Below, one piece after another: positions 1 to 12,300 of a stretch of 64,000 nt of DNA. The DNA is from Trichoplax adhaerens (Eukaryota > Placozoa > Uniplacotomia > Trichoplacea > Trichoplacidae): NCBI RefSeq assembly GCF_000150275.1, contig NW_002060944.1, positions 3,614-67,613 of the forward strand. The letters are read 5' to 3'. The number at the start of each line of letters is the position of its first letter. Position 1 is the first letter of the stretch. The notes below the pieces were generated by a model that was given only the letters and a program-made list of their open reading frames with translations, searched no databases and was not told the DNA's origin. The position numbers were made by a program, and so were the translations under genes.

Positions 1-290
1 AAGATTTGCATTTTACCGATACTTTAAGATAAGGCGTTTAAATGTAGCTACATGTATGAATGGTCGATTTATGTGATAAGTTATGAACTTTAAAAGTAGT
101 AGTAGGACTATCATAAAAATATCAATAATATTTTCAATATTTCTTGCTTTCTTTCAATACCATTTAATAGAAAAGAGTTTTTCAAATAATCAATTATTGA
201 GTATCGCTTTCATTATGTGAAACGTATTTTTGTAATGTAGCAAAATATACTTATATCAATGATATATTACATTAATAAAAACTTCTGCAG

Positions 291-3200
291 ACATTTGGCT
301 CATAATGCAATAGCCGAAGTAACTAATCCTAATAACGTCCAATTTAATGCACTGAAAATAATGTATGTATAAAATTCGTCTTTAATTATACATGAAGATG
401 CGAAAGTATATTTCTTACACGTTCAGTATTATGCGGAATTTACGTAGGAACATGAATCAGAACACACTCTCCAACATTTGCGGAAGGTCAAACGTACTCG
501 GAATTGCTCCTAACTTACAGAAATTGTTAAGTTTGACTTTGAATAAAGTGATATTTTCTGCATTTTTTATTATTCTTCAAGTTTAACTTACTACTATATG
601 AAATGTAAATTTTAGATATTTGGATTTCAACAAAATAAGAATTTTGAAAAGTAGATGTTTCAGGACACTTTTCAAATTACAACTACTGTAAGTATTTCAT
701 TTCTTAGAAAAATTAGCAAGAATAAATAAATTGTACAGTGTACATGATTCTATCTCGCTGAAAGCAGAAGCTAATAATATAATTACACCTTATGGCAAGA
801 AAAACGTATACCAATAAGCTAATATGTTGGATAATTTGTATGATTGCCTTGAAGTTAATTAAAATAAAATTTTTCTATTAGTTCTATTAAATCAAATCCA
901 TTAGCGCTGCTAAATGATGTTTCATTTTATGGCTCAGCGGCATTAACAACTGTGTAAGTAAAAATCTTCCTAAGTTTATATTAAGTAGCATGCTATTAAC
1001 AATTTCGGCTGTAATTTTACCATACTTTAGTCAATATCCATTATTGAAACGAACTTATAAAGCTCATGTATAAGTTTTCATTATGCATCTGTAAAATGAA
1101 ATATATTCTTTGATGATGCGATCAACTTAATTTAATATCCAAGCATAAAATTCAAAAATTTAAGAATGATTGCCTAGCACGCTTCCGTCTAATACAGACC
1201 TTCAAATATTGACAGCTACCTTGCCTATAGCAAGGTGCATCATAAATAGATTTAAGAAGAATCGCGGTATCATCTTACAACCACAGCAATGTGACAAATA
1301 CCAATTTATTCCAATATCAGAGTGATCAATAAATAATTAAGGAGTAATATACCGGTAGACTTTATCTTTTAGTAGTTTTCATCCATTATCAGAACTATCT
1401 ATACGAAATTATACCCATATATCAAGGAAGCAGACAGGAATTAATATCAAACGGGCGAGTCATTGCCAATGGGCAAATTACTTCTAATCTTGAGCTTAAC
1501 AAACTCGTATTATTCTGCATGTAGACAATTGGCTTGATCAGCTACTACCTTCTTATAGTAGTAGGAATTTACTGAATTAGACATCATTTATCGCATAAAT
1601 GATATAAAGTAAACAAAATTAGCGATGAAATAATAATTTTTAAATTTTAACAGTGCGAAAGCATTCGTAGTAATTTATATCTAACGATAATAATTATTAA
1701 GTTGGGCGTGTTCGACTTACTCCTCGTGTCCAAATTACAAGCTATTACAGTACTTGAAAATTAATCTTTGATGTTTAGTTGCTCACATGTTGTGGGTGGT
1801 ACGCCAATATATTTTCTGAACCATTTTTGGGTAATTTTATGTAGAGACTTTATGCCTAACTCGTTAGGGTTTTTTCTAAATCTTTTCTATCCTTTTATAA
1901 TCCAACGTCAACTAGAGCCTCCACACGTGCTTATTTATGCTGTATAGTTCCCGCCAAGATTACAACATGTACGCCAACTCCAGATTTAGATTCAGCCTCA
2001 AGCTGTGAAAATATACTGGCTCATACATCTTTACAATTAGCTGTTTGGATTATGGGTATTGCAGCGTTTATAGGAAATATACTTGTTATCGTTATGCATC
2101 GCACCAGTAACGATCAGAAAATGACGAAAGCTACGGAACTCGTATTTAGCAATTTAGCCCTGTCAGATTTTTTAATGTCATTGTATTTGTTTATTATTGG
2201 TGTTGCTGATCTAATGTATCGAGATCGTTACGCTCAATATGCTGAAGAATGGCTTAGTAGTCCAGCTTGTTTTATAGCATCATTCTTAATATGTACATCA
2301 AGCTTGATGTCGGTTATAATGATGTTATTTATCAGTATCGATCGATATACTATTACTGCTAATCCATTTGCATCATCGGATGGAAGATATAAACGGACTA
2401 AAATAGCATTAATACTTGGATGGCTTTTAACATGCACCTTCGTTGGTGTACCAACTATAATGGGTATCAATCAAATTGGAGATAGACGTTTACATGAATT
2501 CAGTTCTATTTGCTCTCCGAGTAATCTAAACAATCCATTCTACGCTGGTTGGACATTTTCCTTTGTTATAATTCAACTTATTTGTTGGATTATAACATTA
2601 ATAGCCTACGTAATGTTAGTAATTTCAGTCAGTAAAACTCAACGATCCGTTCGTAGCAGTGCTCAATCTCGCAACTCTGCAATAGCGATTCGATTATCAT
2701 TAATTTTAATTACAGATTTGATTGCCTGGTTACCAATTTATATAGTTTCCGCAATTACCATAATTCAAGGCAGATTAAATGTATTTACATTACAATTTGC
2801 GATCATTTTGGCTATACCACTAAATTCAGCAATAAATCCCTACATTTATACTGCTACTGGGACAGCTTGTTTCAATCGATTAGTTACAAGAGGATCGAAT
2901 AGAAAATCAGCGCAGCTGTCACATAAACAAATCTCTAATTTGCAATTGTTAACGTGCAATACTAGCTCTGTAACTCACGATAAATCAGCCATTAATCAAG
3001 AAAATGTTGTTAATCAAGAAATGCAAAATCCCGCTGAAACATCTAACATCTGTTATGAAAACAATTGTGATAACTGTGATAACTGCATGACTAAAGGATC
3101 AGTCGGTGAAGTTCATTCTGGTAATAATGAAATAATTAGATGTAATTCTATTTATCAAAGTATCAATTCTTCATTCGCTAGCAACCTTTCACATGTATCC

Positions 3201-3662
3201 GCTGATACTGCAACTATCAGAAATAATGCCGATATAAGCGATGATATCAATCACAAGAGCAAATCAACTCATGATAAAAACAGTCTTATACCTCATAATG
3301 ATGTTTCGGATGCTGATCGTATTAATGCTAATGATGACGTAGGTATTATAAATCCTATGTTCTACGATCCTGATGGTCTAAATGCTAGAGAAGCCAGTCA
3401 TAGGCAAGAACTTTTAAATAATAATGAGGATACAAAACATCACCAAACAACTGGCGCCCAAGATTTAAGAAAGTTTTGCTACGAGTTTGTTCCCAAAAAG
3501 CCACATAATGCTGTTGATTTGAAGATGAATAGCTGTAATAACATCAGTACACTTTATACAAATATAGAAACAGCTGATTCTGATGAAGGATTTCATCCTG
3601 CTCCATCGTTATCGAAGCTATCCTATCGTGATTTCGTATTAAAAAGGAACAACACATGGTAG
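291..3662 (+). CDS. LRR-containing GPCR, relaxin/LGR-like, 3' end only (paralog 1)
   Basis: This is the 3' part of a receptor gene whose start lies left of the window. Five exons are visible: 291-362, 427-525, 616-687, 882-953 and 1916-3662. The four small exons encode the last leucine-rich repeats and end in phase 2 at GTATGT, GTTAAG, GTAAGT and GTAAGT donors. They match, in order, exons at 35562, 35721, 35875 and 36123 of the second receptor gene downstream, which supports the exon calls. The terminal exon encodes hinge, seven membrane helices and tail. The family is expected at the plasma membrane, with the repeats binding an extracellular ligand and the helices coupling to G proteins; ligand and coupling are unknown. 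Acceptor choice for 427 is the least certain. Nothing recognisable precedes 291. Confidence 0.85.
954..1915 (+). other. Last intron of paralog 1
   Basis: This 962-base AT-rich intron lies between the last LRR-type exon (ACTGT then GTAAGT) and the 7TM exon (TAG acceptor at 1913-1915). I see no coding potential or clear repeat in it. The equivalent intron in paralog 2 is only 117 bases (36195-36311), so it has either grown here or shrunk there. Confidence 0.7.
1916..3662 (+). CDS. Terminal exon of paralog 1: hinge, 7TM domain and cytoplasmic tail
   Basis: The exon opens in phase 2 after a TAG acceptor, encodes a Cys-containing LGR-type hinge (SSCENILAHTSLQLAVW) and seven hydrophobic helices. 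Rhodopsin-family landmarks are visible: GNILVI in TM1, LALSDF in TM2, the extracellular-loop Cys pair (SSPAC and SSICS), IDRY at the end of TM3, GWLL in TM4, AWLP in TM6 in place of CWxP, and NSAINPYIY in TM7. The combination of IDRY, LITDLIAWLP and the hinge fits the relaxin-receptor/GRL101 branch rather than glycoprotein-hormone receptors, which carry ERW. The tail of about 250 residues is Ser/Asn rich, has a Cys cluster (NCDNCDNC) and the segment GIINPMFYD, shared with paralog 2. The stop is TAG at 3660-3662. An AATAAA-like signal lies near 3840. Confidence 0.92.
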
Positions 3663-6600
3663 TTTCTGGATAACAACTAATCAGACATCCAATCACAAGT
3701 GTCTAGACAATACAAGTCTAATATAAATGGTAGGTGACCAAATTTCCTTGCTGCCTTTCAACCTTTATCTGCCAGTTTAAATATATGCGCTTACCATTAT
3801 ATACTGTGAAAACATCTATAAAATAGAATACACGCGATTAAATAAATTTATTAGCTAATGTCTTGCACGAATGGATTATAGTATCAATGTCACAATTTCA
3901 ACTCTGCAACTAAGAAACGTACAGTAAAAGTCAATAAGTAACTACTGATTCAAAAGCTCTTTCACTAAACGTTAAATGCAAACATTGAAATACCGTAAAG
4001 ATAGAACTTTGATTAGCATAAGCAAATCTACAACTTTTCTTTACACAACTTAACTCAATTTTTCCCGTCCATATAGCAACCATGTAATCTGTAAGCAACA
4101 AGAGTATTATTATTGTTCTACATTGGAAGAGACATTTCGAATTGAGATGTTCCTTACATAGCTTTTCTATCAGTAAATATTTTTAATCTCTCACTCATAC
4201 TTAATCTTAATCTAAGCATGTATGTTATCTAGTTCAACTATCATTGGCTAGAACTTGAATCACCTCACTACTATGTATATACATAATGAGGCATTACTTA
4301 TCTTACCTAGCACTACAAATATGGATATTTTCCATACTAGCTACTACTGCAGTATTAAACTATCATGCCATGAAGGTATCACCCTAACAATCGAATAAAG
4401 ATAAACTCAACTGTCTAGTACATTTAATACACTGAAATGTCATAAGAATTGCTAATTGAAAATTATAAACGACATACCGAGCTATAAATTTTGCAAAATA
4501 GAAATATTATAATATGATCGGACGTTAAAATCTAGGATCAACCCTTTCCACCATAAAGATACGCAGTTCACTAATTCTATTTTCTCTTAAATGCCTCTCC
4601 ACAAGTGTTAGTATACTAGAAATAATCTAGATTATAGTCACTAGACTATGTGATAAAAATTGCTCGTCCAATTTAAAGGTTATTGAATGATAATCTTGAG
4701 CTATCTCATAAATCTAGCGGTAGTAGGTAAAACGACTTATCTTAAGGAACTACCTTTCCAATATTAATGCTATGTTGTAGAAGTGCTTTCATACTAATCA
4801 TGTAGCGTGTTGTTTACAGTCTCGGTATCATATTAAAAGTCGCCTTTACGAGAGAATGTATGCTATAGTAAATCATAATGATTTATATTGTAAGTTACAG
4901 CAGTAAGTCGGTACCATTCATGCATTGCATTGATTGATATTGAGTGTCTTTAGGACAATGACGGGCTACCGTTATGTCTGTTGAGTCACTAAGTGGATGT
5001 AATAGGAATTCTATCCGTAATATTAAAATGGCAGTAGATACAATGAGGGTTCCGGTAGGAATTCTTGCCTAGCTCATATTAAGAGTTGTATTTTATGTTG
5101 TAATAAATTCTTTTACAACCTAAAATTAATAATACGGTTTGACTAAATTACAAGCTGTCATGTTTTTAATGTTTTAGTAACGTTGACCTCCTTTATTGTT
5201 GGTTGTAAGTTATTATTGTTGTAGACTGTTAGTAAGTACGGCTAAAATAAAGTCGTCGCCTAATGTAAGTTATACTTTTAGCTACTATTCCTTTGAGTCT
5301 GTCTAGGAGGGTAATTCTAGATATTTTATGCCTCTTAGACTTTCATGGCAACTTGCTATACTTTTCAAAACATATCGCAGTAACTTGTATGAATGCCCAT
5401 TTATAGATTAAATGCATAAGTCAGTATAATTCTGATATCGACTGAGCTAAATTCATACTATTGATGTTAAGTTATGTATTGTTTTCTAGACTACTTCCAA
5501 AGCAAGACTTGTTAGCAAATCTAACTGTCAATAAAAACAGTGCAAGCTTTAAAATATTTCCTATTCTGATTCCGTCATTTTACAATTGCAACATTTTCAT
5601 TACAAAATTTTTGTGCCATAATAATTAGATATATTTATTAACGTTAGTCTGATATTAGTATGCATGTCATCCATAGTATTAGCTAGCAAACTTTTGAAGA
5701 GTATTACTCTTTTTCTTTACTGCCTTACATTGGTCTAAGAAAGATTCCGATAAATTTTACTTTCGTTGTAATACCGCATGTTCCTATGAAGCTATAATTT
5801 AGTCTAAATAAAGAATGCTAGCCTTTAATTTTTAAATCATAACAGAATCATCACTTTCTTTCTTCTGTGGTGGATTTACTATCGGCATTTAATTTCCTAA
5901 CGGCCGTATTACGCGATAGCTAAAGAATTAATGAAATTAGATAGTACTGAAATTATCAAAAAAATATCCAGTTCAATTTATCATATTTTCTAGGGTAATA
6001 AGCGGTCTATTCAACTTATACCTCTTTATTCCCTGTTTTTCCTGTATTTAAACTTAATTCTTTTTTTCTAGTAGTTTACGTTTTCTTATTTTTTAGTCTC
6101 TTATCTGTAATTTATTTTCCTTATGAAGACTCTTACTGTTCAATTAACTAACCCTTTTTTATCTTTGATATAACTTTTAATAAATCAGCGACAGAAATTG
6201 ATTATTGCGGCTATGATTACTGAGCCGTTACATGTCCAAGTTTTATATATATATATATATATATGAACGTGACCTATATATAACAGACAAACATAGTAAC
6301 GTGCATAGTTGAAACGCTTCAAAGATTATATTGATGTCGATAGACATTCATACAAATGGAAATAATGACGTGTAATTATTACATCTTTTCACAAGTTTTA
6401 AGAGAGCTTTTGGCTATGAAGTAATTTTTTACCGCTAAATATGGCCATAATTATATCTTTTAGGACAAAAATAGGCTAAGGAAATCTGTCCAATATTCTT
6501 ATCATTTCTTTTTTCGAAATTTAGTTGGGAAGCTGAAGTAAAGCTTTACAACAGGACTCTAATGAATTTTTTTAAACTGGGAAAAATTATGTTATAAACT

Positions 6601-9320
6601 ATATTTTGGTTAGTAATCTGTGATCTCATAATTGAAATGTTAGTTTTTACTAAATATCAGCAAACATATCAAATACACAAAATAGTGTAGGACAAAATGC
6701 AGAGTCCTTTATAGCTTTTAGCATGTAACTATTATTACTTTACCATCAAAAATACTTAGAAAGTGATAGTATCTTTAAGTTTTACCCGGCCAAATCATGA
6801 TGTCTCCATCTTTTCTTCTTCACTACTTCACAAAGTATTCTATAGATCAATATAGAAATAACCTAGGAGCAATCGCCTAATCTAAAGAAAGGGCGTTCGA
6901 TAGTCTATTGGGATTGTAAATGAATTTGATTTAGTAGCAAAGCCTTATTCATAGAGAAAGGGGATTTACAACATGACAATAAAGTAGTGTAATGTAGGTT
7001 ATAATCGTACAGTTACCGCACAACTTCATGCTAAAACATCAGCTGTCAATGCTAATGCCAGAAAAGTAGTCATAGTTGTCAATATAAAATTTTTTTGTTA
7101 AGCGATTATGTGATCTTTATAAAATTCGGATTTTGGGGATTAAGATTCCGGAACTGGTCGGATCTATGTCCGATATAAATTTTGTATTTTAATTTTTGGA
7201 AAATGTTGTAAGAGTTGATTTATGAAATTTAAACTTTTCGTTGTGAATTTACAGCTTGGAATTTTATGACGTGACATGAAAGTTACATTAGGAAAGTTTA
7301 GTTGAGGAAATACAGAATAAGATGGCAAATGGTAGAGGTTGTGTTGATTGTTAATTGGTTAGACTGTTATATTAAGACAAAATCAGAGAAATCTTGATGC
7401 TTAAAGGTTAATTTTTAGACTTTTATAATGTTATAATGATTAGAAATTATGTTCGAAGTGAAGCTTGATGTATTTTATAGTTAGGTTTTTGATTTTATAG
7501 TGTTTTGTAAGGGAATCAAAAGGTAAATTATGTCTGAACTTTGAATTATTTTTTTATTTTTAAGCGGTTCAAAGTAATTTTCTAAAGTGAATCTTAAGAG
7601 CGATTGGTTAATAAATGTTTATTTTAAATCCCACTGACGGCTCTGCAAAGGCTATAAATGATAGTCCAACCAGAAAATTTAGAGTAGAGAGTAAAAAAAG
7701 ATTTTTTTTAAGAACTTATTGAATTTTAAAGGCCTTTGAAGTCGAACTGTTGTAAGTGAAAACGTTCTTCTTTTTTTTAAGTTATTTGATTGTTGACAGT
7801 TACAGTTCTGTCATTAATTTTTTTATTTATTCACTTACAAAACTTAGAATTAAGTATTTGAAAGGTTATTCAATCTGACTCTCTCTCGTTTTCTTAATAA
7901 ATTGTTGATCGGTTGTTTCCTCCGTTTTTATTTGTTGTCAAAGTTGCATTAAGTCGACCAAAGATTAAAGAAAGCAGAATCAAAGTTTATTAGAAGTTTA
8001 GTAGCTTGATTTCTGCACAATTTATTCCATTAAAATAGGACACTATAAAAGCCTCAGTTATTGCAATAGGGTAAATTTAACTTTTTAAATAGCAGTAAGA
8101 AACACCTATAGCTAAAACTTTTGTTGTTTTGACAGCCAAGTTTAAATTACGCAAAAATATTATTGTTGACCAATTGGAAAAAGCAAAACTTATATCATTC
8201 CGCGATAAATTACCCATGTTGATACCGACATATGGCTAGTTAATCTACTGTATCTAACCATTCTATCTGCAACATAATTAAATTAACTAATTAAGACTGT
8301 TGTTTAGTTTTAACAGCAATCGTTCTATTTCTGCCTAATCTAGGCTAAGCGAATGCATTTATTGTTACGCCCATTAATCAATCAACCAATTTATGTATAC
8401 TATGGATTCAAGCCAATTATTATATAGTACTAACAAAGATAGCTACTATAATGATTCAGCAGCATATCTGGCTGTTTTGCTCTAGAAGATAATTATTTAC
8501 CTGCTGAGTATGAATCCCATTCCGTGAACTACTATACTACCAATATATAACTAATGACCTACAATCCATTAGTTAGCTACCATAAATTCTAAAAATTTAA
8601 GAGTCAATACTTATTGACCCCGGTCGTTCATCTATTTATTAGACATATTGTTCTAATTTGGTGCCATTGACTTTAATAAATGAATTAACAAAGATTTTAG
8701 ATATGAGTAACGAAACAATTTCAATTAAATTGGAATATAACATAAGGCGCTGGAATGCATTTCGCAGTGAAATTATTTAATTGAAGAAACTTGCTTGCTT
8801 TTTATTTGCGTTAAAACATATCAAATTTTTGGTTTCACATAATCGATTCGAAGAAATCATTTCCTATGATAGCTTCTTTCTGAAGCGATAATCATTCGGT
8901 AAAGAAATTTAAAATTTTTAATGAATGGTAGCTTTTTATTGATACTTCACTCATATCTAAGTAAATCTAGGCAAGTAGATTTTGTAAAAAGTATAGCATT
9001 TATGTATTTCTATATTTATCAACACCGAAACGATATCTTCTGATTCGCAGCAAAGACAACATCTTTCTTAATCTTAACTTGTAAAGTAATGAAACAGCAT
9101 ATTCAACGTGACAAAATATCTTTATAAACTATATCGTAGTTAGGATTTCGAAGCGTAATAGGTATCATGCAAATATTTGCTTCTTTAGAGCATTAGATCA
9201 GCAAAGTCCTCAGTTAAATAAATTGATACAACTTATGAACTATCTGCTGTACTTTCCAGTACTTTAATCTTACCAATTAAGTCAATTAAAAGGTATCCTG
9301 AATAAAAAATACGGGTAATC
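3663..9320. other. Intergenic region between the two receptor genes, with a duplicated 3' flank
   Basis: No convincing exon is seen on either strand. About 6040-6680 and 8040-8770 resemble 39220-39850 and 39850-41240 downstream of paralog 2, in the same order and orientation, showing that the receptor duplication included 3' flanking DNA. A short TA microsatellite lies near 6246-6264. The stretch about 6690-8030 has no counterpart in the other flank. No promoter element for the gene starting at 9321 can be named with confidence. Confidence 0.6.
6690..8030. mobile_element. Candidate insertion of about 1.35 kb present in only one of two duplicated flanks
   Basis: The homologous sequences on both sides (ending near TACTAAATATCAG at 6650-6661 and resuming near CAGTTATTGCAATAGGG at 8056-8072) lie almost next to each other in the 3' flank of the other receptor gene (about 39790-39860). 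The extra DNA reads as AT-rich, without an ORF and with G-richer runs on the plus strand around 7250-7550. I could not find clear terminal inverted repeats or a target-site duplication, so a deletion in the other copy is an equal alternative. Confidence 0.35.
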
Positions 9321-9384
9321 ATGGCATTACTATCTATTTTACTTTGGCATTTCGCATTCCTTTCTGGCTATCTACATGCCTCAG
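9321..9384 (+). CDS. Exon 1 of the giant LRR-GPCR: start codon and signal peptide
   Basis: ATG at 9321 opens MALLSILLWHFAFLSGYLHA, a short N-region, a hydrophobic core and a small-residue cleavage context (HAS). The exon ends GCC TCA G before GTATGA, phase 1, which matches the 2-nt start of the LRRNT exon. No upstream in-frame Met was considered better because this signal sequence begins at once. It is 2.2 kb from the next exon. Confidence 0.75.
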
Positions 9385-12300
9385 GTATGAAAATTTCGTT
9401 AACTTTTTATTTCGTACTTAACTACTACAAATACAAGAACGTAACAAGTAGTGTATATTCTAAGCAACTATGACATCTAATGAAACATTTTTTTCGACTT
9501 TCAATTCGGTAAAGTATGAATATAAACCAGTTACGAATTGTTCAATCTTCTTCAAGTATCTTGCTAATCAATATTTCAATAATGATGATGTACTATTGTG
9601 ATGTACTATAGTGATAAAATCCAATCACAAAAATTCCAAAGTTATAGAGAATTAAAACTTTATTAGATCGAATACAAAGACTAGCTACACATAGCTCTAC
9701 TCTAGCCGAATATAACTATTGAAGGACTTCTCGAAAGAACGAACTGAATAGTCTAAAGTTGCCGGCTTACATTCATTTCATGGTAGTCATAGCCACAATC
9801 AACATAGCAACAGTCTACCTTAATTTACACATAGTCAAATTATTATTATACCATCATTAATGCGATTAGGAAACAGCTACAGTATTTCCGTAGATATTAT
9901 TCTTAGCGGTCAAAGTACGGTAAACTAAGCATATCCTAATATATGAATTACAGTTCTATTTTTTTATCTCTAGCCTTAATAATAACTCAACACCGTACTA
10001 TATACTGTATAGTTATCTGTACTATAGCATAGAATCTACCATTACAGTCCACAGTAGTGAGCTACCAAAACACGTCTTAAGACAAATATAGAAAGTTACG
10101 CTTCCGTAAATCTTACTAACATAGCTAAAAGTCTACAATTACGATACTAAGTTTCATTAGAACTATCTAGATTAATGTACAGATACTTTTCTCAAGAATT
10201 GCCTGGTTACAGGACATCCTAAATATTAGTTATAAACCGTTGTCTAATGATCGATACAAGTCGATACACCTAGTTTTACATACTATAAGTCACAGAGATT
10301 AAATATTTAGTTTTTTTTAAGGTTATCTGAAATTTGCTGCTGATTCTAAACCACTTATTGCTACAATTTTGACCGAATACAGTTCGGATTGATTCGTGAT
10401 AGTTAGTCATACCGCGTTAGTGTGTAGTAGTATAGTACGTCTGTACTCATAATATTTAAATATTTGTACAACGTTACAGCAGTTGGTTTTTAGTGATTTT
10501 ACTCATTCGATTCTAGTCAGTCAACTCATCAGAGTTGCTGTTAGTAGTTGCCAGTTTACGGCAATCATTAGTAATTATAATTGCTTGAGAAGTCTAAGTG
10601 CCATCGTATGCGCTGTTTGATTTAGTTACGTTCAGTGGTGAGATCCATCGTGATCTATATGATCTCAGTTAGACCGTAAGGTCAAATAATATTCAGCGTT
10701 GTCTTGTATCATTCTTGATCTCAAATAAAGAGTAACCTAGGACTAACAGATATTGGCCAGGTATTGATTATTTGCGTAGAAGTAGTCCAATTAGTACATT
10801 AATCCGAGTAACTATAGAACTTTCCGTATCTGCGGATGAATTAGTTCTAATACAATACGTTAGATATACTGAACTGTAACACTTATATATATAAATTATA
10901 GCTTATTATTATAGGTAATCTAATATGTATTTAAATATCAAGACTAATATTTATTGGACATTTCTTCAAATTACATAGTTAACAATTGTTAGCCAGCATT
11001 GTATAGTGGCTCGTGAGCTTGCCAAGTTTAATCATTATTCAGCATTTATGCTATTGCGCGTGAAATGAATACAGCATGTATAATGATAAAGAAAATTTTA
11101 AATATAACATGGCCGATACGCATTAGGAGCAAGCTAGAGATATAAAGTTATAACATAAATATAAAATGAAAAAAACGTTATGCACTGCGTTTTATTGTAA
11201 ATAAAAATTCACAACTTTGATTATCATCAAGTCTAATTTCAAAACTTTCTACTATGAGTAAAGTTTCCACATCTATTGTATCTCAATTGCTTTGAATTAA
11301 ATCCGCGTTAAGAAGCGATTATTAAAGCCTTGGCAGTTCCTTACCATTACGTACTATAATAATAGTAACATAGTACTGTATAAAAATTTACGATAAAGGT
11401 AGTAGAATAGGTCATGGATAATAAATCTAGGTAATAGATATTTGGAAAGAGTGTTAAGATGGTATATTTAAGTAAATAAACCAACTGATTGCTGTATGCC
11501 CAGTGTCAATAATGAAATAAACTTTATATTTATACCTTTCCTTGCAACGGTGTAATAGTACTTCAATGTCCTCAAACTTGCACTTGCCCGAGTGCTTCGT
11601 ATATAGGCTGCACAGATGCAACCATGACTACTTTTCCAACTGCAAAAGTAATGATGGCTAACGTCACACAATTGTGAGTATATTACGACACTTTCACTAT
11701 AAGTGCACTTATCAAACTAAGATTTTAGCTACAATAAAAATCTTATCTAACTTAATTCACTTATGTAAGCAAGTGAGAACTATCTCTAAATTCAGTTTAG
11801 CCGTGATTTATACCTTATAAATGCAAGGCTTAAATATAAAATGTTATAATTTTTGAAAATAGAAGGATTACTGGCACCTTAATTTGGAAAGTTAATGAAA
11901 ATAGCCTATCTAATTATCCAAGCTTAAAATGGCTGTAAGTCAAACATAGTTATAGATACACCTACTAATACCTCGTTAATGTTAACTCACTAAGTCATCT
12001 CCAAATGATTATCACAAATAAATAAATGATCTAATTTATTAATAGATTTTCACTTCATGACTGATTTCAATTTAGATACTTGAACAAAAATAAAATACAA
12101 AAGATTGAAGATGGTGCTTTTGCAAGACTGTATAATTTACAAGTACTGTAAGTTAAAATAATGTAAGATGTGTTAATGGTTTCCCAGCGAGAATATTCTT
12201 AATTATTCTATTAATTTGAACTATTGCAAAATTGTAATTACTACAATTTGCAAGTTCTGTTAATCCTTTGCATACTAATCGCCCAACAGCGTCTTTGATT

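Noticed and set aside
6240-6264. TATATA run as a promoter TATA box
   Set aside because: It is a simple dinucleotide repeat about 3 kb from the nearest start codon.
9385-11558. LDLa module expected in a classic relaxin receptor
   Set aside because: No exon with the LDLa Cys and acidic pattern was seen, so the gene is called relaxin/LGR-like only.
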